Shown: positions 56,901 through 64,000 of the stretch, one piece after another
How the letters are laid out: each line of letters begins with the position of its first letter
Numbering within the stretch: the stretch's first letter is position 1
DNA from: Myoxocephalus aenaeus
Taxonomy: Eukaryota; Chordata; Actinopteri; Perciformes; Cottidae
Direction of reading: 5' to 3'
DNA length: 64,000 nucleotides
Assembly: GCA_038501785.1 (NCBI GenBank)
Contig: JBAMJR010000031.1
Coordinates: 16,973,501 to 17,037,500, forward strand
Translations under genes and position numbers: made by a program
Notes under the pieces: generated by a model
The model's input: only the letters and a program-made list of their open reading frames with translations
Database searches by the model: none
What the model was told of the DNA's origin: nothing

Positions 56901-57039
56901 TAGGTTGGGGGCTAGAGCTTTCAGTTATCGTGCTCCTCTTCTGTGGAATCAGCTTCCACTTTCAGTCCGGGGGGCAGACACAGTCACCTCATTTAAGAGT
57001 AGACTTAAGACTTTCCTCTTTGATAGCGCTTATACTTAG
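53950..57039 (+). CDS. L2 ORF2: endonuclease and reverse transcriptase
   Basis: The frame is open directly from the ORF1 stop to the TAG at 57037-57039, with no ATG before the endonuclease core; the first in-frame ATG lies inside it. Residues below count from a GTG at 54049. Endonuclease: LLNIRSLSS (about 44), FCLTETWL (about 70), GDFNIHVD (183-190), SDHCLITF (247). RT: VIKPLLKKPTLDPEVLANYR, FRKHHSTETAL, LLDLSAAFDTIDHDILL, GVPQGSVLGPILFTLYML and catalytic YADD (722-725). The C-terminus has ALHWLPVRSRI and FSYRAPLLWNQLP. Compared with the decayed copy at 21600-25688, five codons are missing between NFL and TEV (near 56326). No stop or frameshift breaks the frame. Confidence 0.92.
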   Translation, partial: QTRKQKQSCSLTPVSALPAFSLGQLPIFNSIETVSVPRPLKLIKSKVTKRGVIENNLIKVNTTTAIVQHDRIIKCGLLNIRSLSSKAVLVNELISDNHIDVFCLTETWLKHEEYVRLNESTPPSHVNMHIPRDTGRGGGVAAIFDSGLLMGPKPGLSCNSFESLVLSISHPTWKTVQPILFVVVYRAPGLYSEFISEFSEFLSSLVLKTDKVIIVGDFNIHVDVSNDSLSVAFSLLLDSIGFCQRVQEPTHCFNHTLDLVLTYGIDVEHLVVFPQNPLLSDHCLITFEFMLPDCTALGKSFYTRCLTDGAVARFKEAIPSVFNSLPCLNITDDSCANFTPSQIDQLVDSATGSLRVTLDSIAPLKKRIIKQRRLAPWYNPQTRILKQASRKLEGIWRSNGLEESRLVWRDSLRTYKKALRNARGAYYSSLIEKNKSNPRFLFSTVARLAESHSSVDPCIPIDLSSNDFMNFFNDKIMAIRDRIGDLLPSTTAGPSSGGMAMEEAVGPAVRLDGFFTINLDQLSSMVSTSKSSTCLLDPVPTKLFKEVLPLICASVLDIINGSLLMGHVPQSFKVAVIKPLLKKPTLDPEVLANYRPISNLPFLSKILEKVVANQLCDFLHNNSLFEEFQSGFRKHHSTETALVTITNDLLVASDRGLVSVLVLLDLSAAFDTIDHDILLQRLDQSIGIKGTALSWFKSYLSDRSQFVFVNDEASTTTAVRHGVPQGSVLGPILFTLYMLPLGNIIRKHSINFHCYADDTQLYLSIKPDEIHQVTKLQACLKDIKTWMTCNFLLTEVILLGPEHLRNQLSDDMVSLDGIALASTTTVRNLGVIFDQDLSFGSHVKQISRTAFFHLRNISKIRHILSQSDAETLIHAFVTSRLDYCNSVLSGCSGKSLGSLQLIQNAAARVLTRTRKRDHITPVLAALHWLPVRSRIIFKILLLTYKALAGDAPSYLKELIVPYYPTRALRSLNAGLLVVPRVLKSRLGARAFSYRAPLLWNQLPLSVRGADTVTSFKSRLKTFLFDSAYT

Positions 57040-57768
57040 GGCTGTTTCAGGCTTATAGTTAGGGCTGGCTCAGGTTTGCCTGGTCCAGCCCCTAGATATG
57101 CTGCTATAGGCCTAGACTGCTGGGGGACATCTTAGGATACACTGAGCTCCTCTTCTCTTCCTCTTTCGCTCCTCTTCTCTTCCTCTTTCACTCCTCCTCT
57201 CCTCTTCTTTCTCTCCATCTGGATAAACTATTGTCTCTTCAATGCACATTACTAACTCTACTTTCTTTTTCCATGGATTCATGGCTGCCTGGAACCGGTC
57301 CTGCCCCGGGTCCTACCCCGGGTCCTGCCCCGGGTCCTGCCGCCCCCCCCCCACCCACCCCTCCTGCCATGGATCCATGGCTGCCTGGAACCGGTCCTGC
57401 CTGCTGCCATGGCCCTGCTGATGGAACCGGCCTGGAACCGGTCCTGCCTGCTGCCATGGCCCTTCTGATGCCCCCCTCCTCTCTACCGCCTTCTGCTTCA
57501 TGGATTATCAGGATCATGGACCATGCCTAATACTCATTATATGAATAATTTCTGTCATATTCATTGAATGTGCTGTAACTACGCTATTCATTCTGGCCAC
57601 ATGACATCTATTGCTTCTGTCCATCCGGGGAGAGGGATCCTCCTCTGTTGCTCTCCCTCAGGTTTCTTCCCTTTTTTCCCTGTGAAAGGGTTTTTACTAT
57701 CTTTCTAGGGGAGTTTTTGTATTTGTGATGTTGGGCTATATAAAATAAACTGAATTGAATTGAATTAA
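57040..57768 (+). other. L2 3' UTR
   Basis: Carries TCCTCTTCTCTTCCTC-type direct repeats (57140-57215), GC-rich repeats (57297-57475), GGGGAGAGGGATCC and TTTCCCTGTGAAAGGG, and the A/T tail. Pro/Gly-rich ORFs across the GC repeats are not genes. The last 250 bp match the insertion at 22571-22816 in reverse. Confidence 0.85.
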
Positions 57769-58161
57769 CTTCCTTAACTTTTCCCATTCATTCTCTATGG
57801 TAGTCCTTATCACTACAAGTGTCATATATTTTTGGCCACAAGTGAGATTTTGGGGGCGCTGTTTCCCCCCTTGGATTAGAGGGAAATACACCCCGTTTCC
57901 CCCTGAGACAGACGTCCTGCAGCAGTAAACAGACTACAGTAAACAACCTGTAACTCACGCGGCGTCTTTTCACGGCTTTTTCTTCGGACTAACAGTCAAA
58001 CGTAAGTACGGCTCTTCTTTCAAGTTCTTCATGAACGGTTCTGAGTTTATTTGTGGGTCAACTGTTTCTGTAGTTTACTTAGTGTTGTTGTTTAGCATTG
58101 GTTGTAGCTCTGTGTGATGCTAGTCACGTCACGTCAGTACATTAAGGTGACGTGTGTGTGT

Positions 58162-58243
<82 letters not shown>
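57769..58243. other. Flank and (TG)n microsatellite (58152-58243)
   Basis: No gene seen. The TG tract adjoins the start of segmental duplication copy 2. Confidence 0.7.
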
Positions 58244-58245
<2 letters not shown>

Positions 58246-60540
58246 GGTGACATATGCATGTATATTGTTGTGTGTGTAACGTTGTCAGTGTTAACAGTCA
58301 TGTGCTTGTCTTTATGAATCATATTCTTTTGAATGGGTAGATACTACAGTTCAGTCTTTCATTGCCCACATGTAAGATGGGTTCAAGTGCTGTGACCAAC
58401 AGAATAATGATGCTGTCTGTCTGCCTGTCTATCTATCTATCTGTCTGTCTGCCTGTCTATCTATCTGTCTGTCTGCCTGTCTGTCTATCTATCTGCATGC
58501 CTGTCTACCTGCCTGCTTGTCTGTCTCTCTGCCTGTCTGTCTGTCATAACAAATGCTGTTACCTAGTTATTACAAATGCTGATCACCGTTACCGTGAGGG
58601 ACTCTGTCTATAAAGTGCGTTGTGTTTTGCTGTGCAGGAGATGATGATGAAGAAGAAGAGGAAGGAAGGCGTAGTCTTCAGAACGGTCCATCAGGACCTC
58701 TGATCAGGCCATGAGGATTAAAACAGATCCATCGCTCCAGGACAAGTCTTGTGCTCAGAGACCGGACCTCGTGAGGACCAACGCTCTCTCTGGTCCTTCA
58801 GCGGGGAGGAGTCAGACCAACAGGAGGTGATGTGTTAGACCAACAGGAGGGGATGGAGGAGGACAGACAGGAGGAGATGGAGGAGGACAGACAGGAGGTG
58901 ATGGAGGAGGACAGACAGGAGGTGATGGAGGAGGACAGACAGGAGGAGATGGAGGAGGACAGACATGAGGTGATGGAGGAGGACAGACAGGAGGAGATGG
59001 AGGAGGACAGACAGGAGGAGATGGAGGAGGACAGGCTGCAGTTTGGTAATCAATTTCAAACTGTCAATTATTGTCATCTCCATGTGCTGCTTTATTTCAG
59101 GAGACCAGTGTCACTGTGAGGAAGCTCCACTTGCAGTTGGTCCTGTCCTCCAGCAGGGTCTGAGGTCCATCCTGTCCTCCAGCAGGGTCTGAGGCCAAGT
59201 TCCAGCCGGCCTTGATGCCGTCGTCACAGGTAGCTTTCAGATGACCCCTCTACGACCCCTCATATAGACTTTATAGACAGGTAGAACCAGCAGTCGACAC
59301 AATATCAAGACAATCGTCTTAATATATTGTTTATTAACAATAAACATATAAAAACATATCGCCATATAATTGTATTCTAACAATAAACAGTATAATAAAC
59401 ATGTGCTTTATACATTGTATTCATTAAAACAGGAGACATCGTCCACGTCCTGGACCACGGCCGGTGGACAGGAGCCATGAGAGCTGCCAGACGGCTTCTG
59501 ATGAAGCACCTGGAGCTCCACCATGATGAACACCTGGAGCTCCACCATGCTGAAGCAGGCGATGACGACTACACATGGTCCAGAGGGCCAAACAAAACAC
59601 ACCAGCTCCTCTCAACACCAGAGAAGGTGCTGGAGACTCAGCAGCTGTGGCAGAGTTTGACCTCCGGCAGCCAGACGGCCAGCGTGCCGGCCACAACCCT
59701 GCCTCCTGCAACCCTCAACCCTCCACCTGAGCTGCTCCCCAGGAGTCACTGAGCCGGGATGCAGTGGAGAAGCTGGTGACGGAGATCCTGGAGAAGCAGC
59801 AGCAGCAACAATAACAGAAGAAGAAGATGACGAGGAACTGTTTAGCCTGCGGTCAGCCAAAGTCACGTTATCTTGCTGACGGTTCCCCTGTTCATTTCTT
59901 ATTTCAATCTAAAACTGTGAAGTATTTCTACTGCTCTACAGGTCTTTAAGACTTACGCAGGCGAAGGCCTCAAAGACCCCCGTATGTCCTTTGAGAACTT
60001 TGCAGCGTCTCCTTTCTTTGAGCGGGAGCTGGAGGCCTCAAAGCAGAGGGGGGCCGAGTGGAGGAAGGTGGCAGAGGAGAGGAAGAAGAGGACGTCAGCG
60101 GAGGAGCTGCCGACAGGTTGCCTGTGCCGGTTCTGTCACCGGCCGCTGAAGCAGGGCCCCTAAGAGCCCCAGCAGCCCTCACATCCACAGCAGCTTCCCC
60201 TGGGTAACGGGGAAGTACATCTACTGCCCCTCCAGAGTGTTCTCCTGTACCAGGACCACATGGTGGAGGAGATGATCTGGAAGGACTTCACAGCGTCTGC
60301 TTTCTATGAAGCTGAGAGGGACAGGTGGATCAGAGAGAAGAAGAAGTGACATCATTAGTGCACAGACTGTTGTTCAGATTCAGATTCAACTTTGTCATTG
60401 TACATACAAGTACTGAGACTGTGTGTGAGACTGTGTTGTGAGATTTTGTGCATTTTAGAATTCAGCTGTTTTACAATAAAATATCTTGAAATCATCACTT
60501 TGACTGTCTTCACTTTAGGTGCATTAATACACAGAACATT
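58244..60540 (+). repeat. Segmental duplication, copy 2
   Basis: Direct copy of 48920-51189 with the same order of parts: CTGT/CTAT repeat 58408-58546, 24-bp minisatellite 58842-59034, Cys-rich protein region 59433-60349. Small indels separate the copies, and the 49801-49860 CTCCAGCAGGGT repeat is one unit shorter here. Confidence 0.92.
59433..60349 (+). pseudogene. Unrecognised gene with two Cys-rich modules, copy 2
   Basis: Same layout as copy 1 at 50104-50996. Here the segment LSRDAVEKLVTEILEKQQQ before the Gln run is better kept, but a TAA interrupts the Gln run near 59813. A two-base loss near 59940 (CTACAGGTC against CCACCAAGGTC) breaks module 1 after KYFYCS. Module 2 is more complete: SPHIHSSFPWVTGKYIYCPS can be read before a frameshift, then DHMVEEMIWKDFTASAFYEA to the stop at 60347-60349. 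Each copy therefore carries lesions the other lacks. Confidence 0.55.
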
Positions 60541-60811
60541 AAATAATCAAACATTTAGATATAATCAGCTGCATGCGTGCACAGATGTGTAAAATAAACA
60601 TTGTTGTGCCTTATAAGTACAACTGTACCATGATATTTGGAGATTAATATCTTATTTGCATAATTACATCAGAATAAATGATTCAATCTTGATTATTTTA
60701 TGTGTAGCATGCTTTACAAATGCAGTATCATTATTATTGAGGTAGTTGTGTGTTCTGCTCACATTCTGGAGCTCATCATTTGAACCAAACACTGATTATT
60801 TATTTGGATGA
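60541..60811. other. Non-coding flank of the tRNA array
   Basis: AT-rich, nothing recognised. Confidence 0.4.
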
Positions 60812-60921
60812 GGTGGGAGTCGAACTGCTGACCTCCTGTACCGCATGGAAAGTCCTCTATGGCTATACGCGGCTGGCCACAGCTTGGAAGGCAGCTATGC
60901 TAACCACTATACCACCAATGC
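60812..60921 (-). pseudogene. Chimeric tRNA-Gly pseudogene
   Basis: On the minus strand the 5' half is tRNA-Gly(TCC): GCATTGGTGGTATAGTGG, then GCTGCCTTCCAAGC. After a TGTGGC word the sequence diverges completely; a T-arm-like AGTTCGACTCCC occurs further on. No normal 3' half or acceptor pairing. Confidence 0.6.
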
Positions 60922-61035
60922 ACAAATAGGCATTACATAAAGACACAAAATCGAGTGAAGGGAAACGTAAGTCATTGAATGTGATTGAGAATTGACACAT
61001 GTAGCTTCAACCATAATGAGCACACATGAGCTCTG

Positions 61036-61107
61036 GGTTCCATGGTGTAATGGTCAGCACTCTGGACTCTGAATCCAGTGATCCGAGTTCAAGTCTCGGT
61101 GGAACCT
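61036..61107 (+). tRNA. tRNA-Gln (anticodon CTG)
   Basis: 72 nt. The acceptor GGTTCCA pairs with TGGAACC. Anticodon loop CTCTGAA with stem CTGGA/TCCAG. The T-arm contains GTTCAAGTC. No run of four Ts follows within about 100 bases. Confidence 0.92.
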
Positions 61108-61360
61108 TGGTTATGCAAAAAGAAGGCCCCTGTCACATTGTTCCCATGCTGAAATAGACCTCAATTGTGAAGTGGAGATAAGTCCGATAATGTAAGTAGC
61201 CAAAACTATTTGGCGTCTACTTCAAAAGGCACAACTTTGATCATCCACAAGACATGTTTTGCCACACGACAATCTGAGAGCGCTTTGTTTCTTTAACCCT
61301 TAAAGGTTCAGCCAACAAGTCAAGGCCATCAATTGACACACGACAACCAGCTCGTCTAAA

Positions 61361-61438
61361 TGCATTGGCTGGGAATCGAACCCAGGTCAACAGCCACAGC
61401 TTGGAAGGCAGCTATGCTAACCACTATACCACCAATGC
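61361..61438 (-). pseudogene. tRNA-Gly(TCC) copy with 6-base insertion
   Basis: Identical in plan to the intact copies, but the 3' side of the anticodon stem reads GCTGTGGCTGTTG instead of GCAGTTG. This breaks a stem pair and lengthens the gene to 78 nt. The same TGTGGC change occurs in the chimeric copy at 60812-60921. Confidence 0.75.
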
Positions 61439-61552
61439 ACAAATAGGCATTACATAATGACACAAAATCCAGTGAAGGGAAACGTAAGTCATCGAATGTG
61501 ATTGAGAATTGACACATGTAGCTTCAACCATAAAAAGCACACCGGAACTCTG

Positions 61553-61624
61553 GGTTCCATGGTGTAATGGTCAGCACTCTGGACTTTGAATCCAGTGATC
61601 CGAGTTCAAGTCTCGGTGGAACCT
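61553..61624 (+). tRNA. tRNA-Gln (anticodon TTG)
   Basis: 72 nt, same cloverleaf as the first Gln gene with loop CTTTGAA. Its 5' end lies 114 bases from the 5' end of the divergent Gly copy. Confidence 0.92.
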
Positions 61625-61894
61625 TGGTTGTGCAGAATGAAGGACCCTGTTACGTTGTTCCCATGCTGGAATCGACCTCAATCGTGATCTGTAGATAAGT
61701 CTGATAATGCAAGTAGCCAAAACTATTTGGCGACTACTTCAAAAAGCACAACTTTGATCATCCACAAGACAAGTTTTGCCGCACAGCCAGATGACGATAT
61801 GAGACACCTTTGTTTCTTTAAAAATGTAACCCTTAAAAGTTCAGCCAACAATTTCAAGGCCATCAATTGACACACGACAACCAGCTCGTATAAA

Positions 61895-61966
61895 TGCATT
61901 GGCTGGGAATCGAACCCAGGTCAACTGCTTGGAAGGCAGCTATGCTAACCACTATACCACCAATGC
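61895..61966 (-). tRNA. tRNA-Gly (anticodon TCC)
   Basis: 72 nt. Acceptor GCATTGG pairs with CCAATGC. Anticodon stem GCTGC/GCAGT with loop CTTCCAA. T-arm GGGTTCGATTCCC. All stems pair. Confidence 0.93.
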
Positions 61967-62080
61967 ACAAATAGGGATTACATAATGACACAAAATCGAG
62001 TGAAGGGAAACGTAAGTCATTGAACGTGATTGAGAATTGACACATGTAGCTTCAACCATAACAAGCATACAGGAACTCTG

Positions 62081-62152
62081 GGTTCCATGGTGTAATGGTC
62101 AGCACTCTGGACTTTGAATCCAGTGATCCGAGTTCAAGTCTCGGTGGAACCT
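62081..62152 (+). tRNA. tRNA-Gln (anticodon TTG)
   Basis: 72 nt, identical to 61553-61624 as far as I can read. Confidence 0.92.
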
Positions 62153-62422
62153 TGGTTGTGCAGAATGAAAGACCCTGTTACGTTGTTCCCATGCTGGAAT
62201 TGACCTCAATCGTGATCTGTAGATAAGTCTGATAATGCAAGTAGCCAAAACTATTTGGCGTCTACTTCAAAAAGCACAACTTTGATCATCCACAAGACAA
62301 GTTTTGCCGCACAGCCAGATGACGATCTGAGACACCTTTGTTTCTTTAAAAATGTAACCCTTAAAAGTTCAGCCAACAATTTCAAGGCCATCAATTGACA
62401 CACGACAACCAGCTCGTATAAA

Positions 62423-62494
62423 TGCATTGGCTGGGAATCGAACCCAGGTCAACTGCTTGGAAGGCAGCTATGCTAACCACTATACCACCAATGC
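62423..62494 (-). tRNA. tRNA-Gly (anticodon TCC)
   Basis: 72 nt, same as 61895-61966, all stems pair. Confidence 0.93.
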
Positions 62495-62608
62495 ACAAAT
62501 AGGCATTACATAATGACACAAAATCGAGTGAAGGGAAACGTAAGTCATTGAATGTGATTGAGAATTGACACATGTAGCTTCAACCATAACAAGCATACAG
62601 GAACTCTG

Positions 62609-62680
62609 GGTTCCATGGTGTAATGGTCAGCACTCTGGGCTTTGAATCCAGTGATCCGAGTTCAAGTCTCGGTGGAACTT
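62609..62680 (+). tRNA. tRNA-Gln (anticodon TTG), slightly degenerate
   Basis: The last base of the 5' anticodon stem is G instead of A (GU pair) and the 3' acceptor ends ACT instead of ACC (GU pair). Structure still forms, so it may be functional or early in decay. Confidence 0.75.
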
Positions 62681-62933
62681 TGGTTATGCAAAAAGAAGGC
62701 CCCTGTCACATTGTTCCCATGCTGAAATAGACCTCAATTGTGAAGTGGAGATAAGTCCGATAATGTAAGTAGCCAAAACTATTTGGCGTCTACTTCAAAA
62801 GGCACAACTTTGATCATCCACAAGACATGTTTTGCCACACGACGATCTGAGAGCGCTTTGTTTCTTTAACCCTTAAAGGTTCAGCCAACAAGTCAAGGCC
62901 ATCAATTGACACACGACAACCAGCTCGTATAAA

Positions 62934-62996
62934 TGCATTGGCTGGGAATCGAACCCAGGTCAACTGCTTGGAAGGCAACCACTATACCACCAATGC
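62934..62996 (-). pseudogene. tRNA-Gly(TCC) copy with 9-base deletion
   Basis: Only 63 nt. The nine bases covering the 3' side of the D-arm and start of the anticodon stem are missing (plus strand GGCAACCAC in place of GGCAGCTATGCTAACCAC). Cannot fold normally. Confidence 0.85.
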
Positions 62997-63110
62997 ACAA
63001 ATAGGCATTACATAATGACACAAAATCGAATGAAGGGAAACGTAAGTCATCGAATGTGATTGAGAATTGACATATGTAGCTTCAACCATAACAAGCACCT
63101 AGGAACTCTG

Positions 63111-63182
63111 GGTTCCATGGTGTAATGGTCAGCACTCTGGACTCTGAATCCAGTGATCCGAGTTCAAGTCTCGGTGGAACCT
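63111..63182 (+). tRNA. tRNA-Gln (anticodon CTG)
   Basis: 72 nt, all stems pair, same anticodon as 61036-61107. Confidence 0.92.
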
Positions 63183-63245
63183 TGGTTGTGCAGAATGAAG
63201 GACCCTGTTACATTGTTCCCATGCTGAAATAGACCTCAATTGTGA

Positions 63246-63541
63246 ATACTACTGTTGTTGAGTCACAACATGTACTTTTAGGATGTTTTCAGGCGAGAAG
63301 TTAGTTGTTTAAGCATCAAATCTGTGGTCGGTTAGTCAGGAATCAGCCGACTTAAAAAGATACGCCGACGAGTTGAGTTCCTGCTCGTGGGACCGTGAGT
63401 CCCGCAGCACCTGGCCGTCAGCGCTCTGCTACCCGCCATCAGCGCTCTGCTGCCCGCCGAGAGCAGCCTGATCCCGGCAGGACTTTTTGAAATGATCCGC
63501 TGGCTCCGATTTCTCCATATCGGTTAAACATGAGATATAAT
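63246..63541. other. Non-coding sequence with GC-rich short repeats
   Basis: CAGCGCTCTGCTACCCGCC and CAGCGCTCTGCTGCCCGCC follow each other at about 63419-63456. Nothing else recognised. Confidence 0.4.
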
Positions 63542-63715
63542 TAGTTGGAATGCTTCAGCAGTCCAACTATTGTTCTGCAAATCTTTATTCAACTTATTAT
63601 TAGTTGGAATGCTTCAGCAGTCCAACTATTGTTATCTACTTCTTTATTCAACTTATTATTAATTGGAATGCTTCAGCCAACTATTGTTATCTTCTTCTTT
63701 ATTCAGCTTCTTCTA
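63542..63715. repeat. 59-bp tandem repeat with internal hairpin
   Basis: Units start at 63542, 63601 and 63660. The first two are 59 bp. Each of these contains AGTTGGAATGCTTCAGCAG followed by TCCAACT, where AGTTGGA and TCCAACT pair. The third unit lacks four bases in the stem region. Confidence 0.85.
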
Positions 63716-64000
63716 TTTCTTCCGTATGTATTTTGGACCTCTTCTCCTCCTTCATATATTCAGCTACAGAAACCGTTCAGCTATTAACATATTCAGCTAC
63801 TTAAGGACACGATGGCTATATCTCTTCATATTTTTAACTATTCAACTTTATATTTTTTTTATTTTTTTATTTTTTTAAGTCAAGGAGTTGCTGATTCTTT
63901 AGAGATCAAGGACAATAGGGGCTGGTATACATATCAAGGTCATATGAGCTGTAGAACACCCGAAGAAGCCCTAGGGTTCATTCAGCTACAGATACCTTTT
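63716..64000. other. AT-rich edge of window
   Basis: T-rich non-coding sequence; no gene seen. Confidence 0.4.

Larger units (their letters stand above)
52805..57768 (+). mobile_element. Nearly full-length L2-type LINE
   Basis: A 5' leader of about 270 bp, ORF1 (53074-53949), ORF2 (53950-57039) and a roughly 730-bp 3' UTR ending in GGGCTATATAAAATAAACTG and an AATTG tail near 57768. The 3' UTR contains GC-rich direct repeats (CCGGGTCCTGCC units at 57297-57345 and a repeat of about 50 bp at 57375-57475). The esterase-type ORF1 is as described for fish L2 elements. It is the best-preserved retrotransposon in the window. Confidence 0.92.
60870..63245. repeat. Tandem array of five tRNA-Gly/tRNA-Gln units
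   Basis: Gln genes start at 61036, 61553, 62081, 62609 and 63111, giving unit lengths of 517, 528, 528 and 502 bp. The spacers are also repeated (ACACATGTAGCTTCAACCAT, AACTATTTGGCG, TTTGATCATCCACAAGAC). Each unit has Gly on the minus and Gln on the plus strand, 5' ends facing each other. Confidence 0.95.

Noticed and set aside
57231..57530. Pro/Gly-rich ORFs on both strands
   Set aside because: They lie in GC-rich direct repeats of the L2 3' UTR.
61863..62573. Two near-identical 60-codon minus ORFs
   Set aside because: They overlap the repeated tRNA-Gly genes and spacers; repetition of the array explains them.
60870..63245. CRISPR-like regular spacing
   Set aside because: The repeated units are about 520 bp and contain tRNA genes; the genome is eukaryotic.

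Overview
The window looks like teleost fish nuclear DNA. I infer this from fish-type non-LTR retrotransposons (L2-like and Rex-like), Tc1, hAT, PIF/Harbinger-like and pogo DNA transposons, long TG/CA microsatellites, eukaryotic tRNA genes, and split exons of a nuclear gene for mitochondrial ribosomal protein L1 (mrpl1). Nothing prokaryotic or viral is visible. All family names rest on motifs read by eye; no database was searched.

Layout. 1-21.6 kb: mostly non-coding, with minisatellites, microsatellites, two strong hairpins, a fold-back element, one LINE fragment (7.1-7.5 kb) and a CpG-rich segment (17.6-18.1 kb). 21.6-26.9 kb: a decayed minus-strand L2 copy interrupted by an L2 3' tail, a hAT element (8-bp TSD) and a solo LTR (5-bp TSD), then cut by a Harbinger-like element. 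27.3-48.3 kb: plus-strand mrpl1 exons at 27302-27384, 37991-38042, 45785-45848 and a terminal exon starting at 46215. Their splice phases fit, except that at least one exon between the first two is missing from view. The introns are filled by a nested stack (a Tc1-like element holding a Rex-like LINE, which holds an L2-type tail and another LINE) and by a 5.3-kb pogo-like transposon with a C-terminal PHD finger, inserted in a 191-bp tandem array. The last mrpl1 coding exon is split by a 702-bp Harbinger-like MITE, and a 1170-bp hAT element sits two bases after the stop codon.

48.9-60.5 kb: two direct copies of a roughly 2.3-kb segment encode a decayed two-module Cys-rich protein I do not recognise. 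Between them lie repeated L2 5' leader units and a nearly intact L2 retrotransposon (52.8-57.8 kb), whose esterase-like ORF1 and endonuclease/RT ORF2 share one frame and are separated by a single TGA. 60.8-63.2 kb: five roughly 520-bp units, each with a minus-strand tRNA-Gly(TCC) and a divergent plus-strand tRNA-Gln (CTG or TTG); three Gly copies are damaged. The right edge holds a 59-bp tandem repeat.

Functionally the window contains one host gene (mrpl1, whose intactness is doubtful here), a tRNA cluster and a dense sediment of transposons. Several insertions can be ordered in time from exact target-site duplications.
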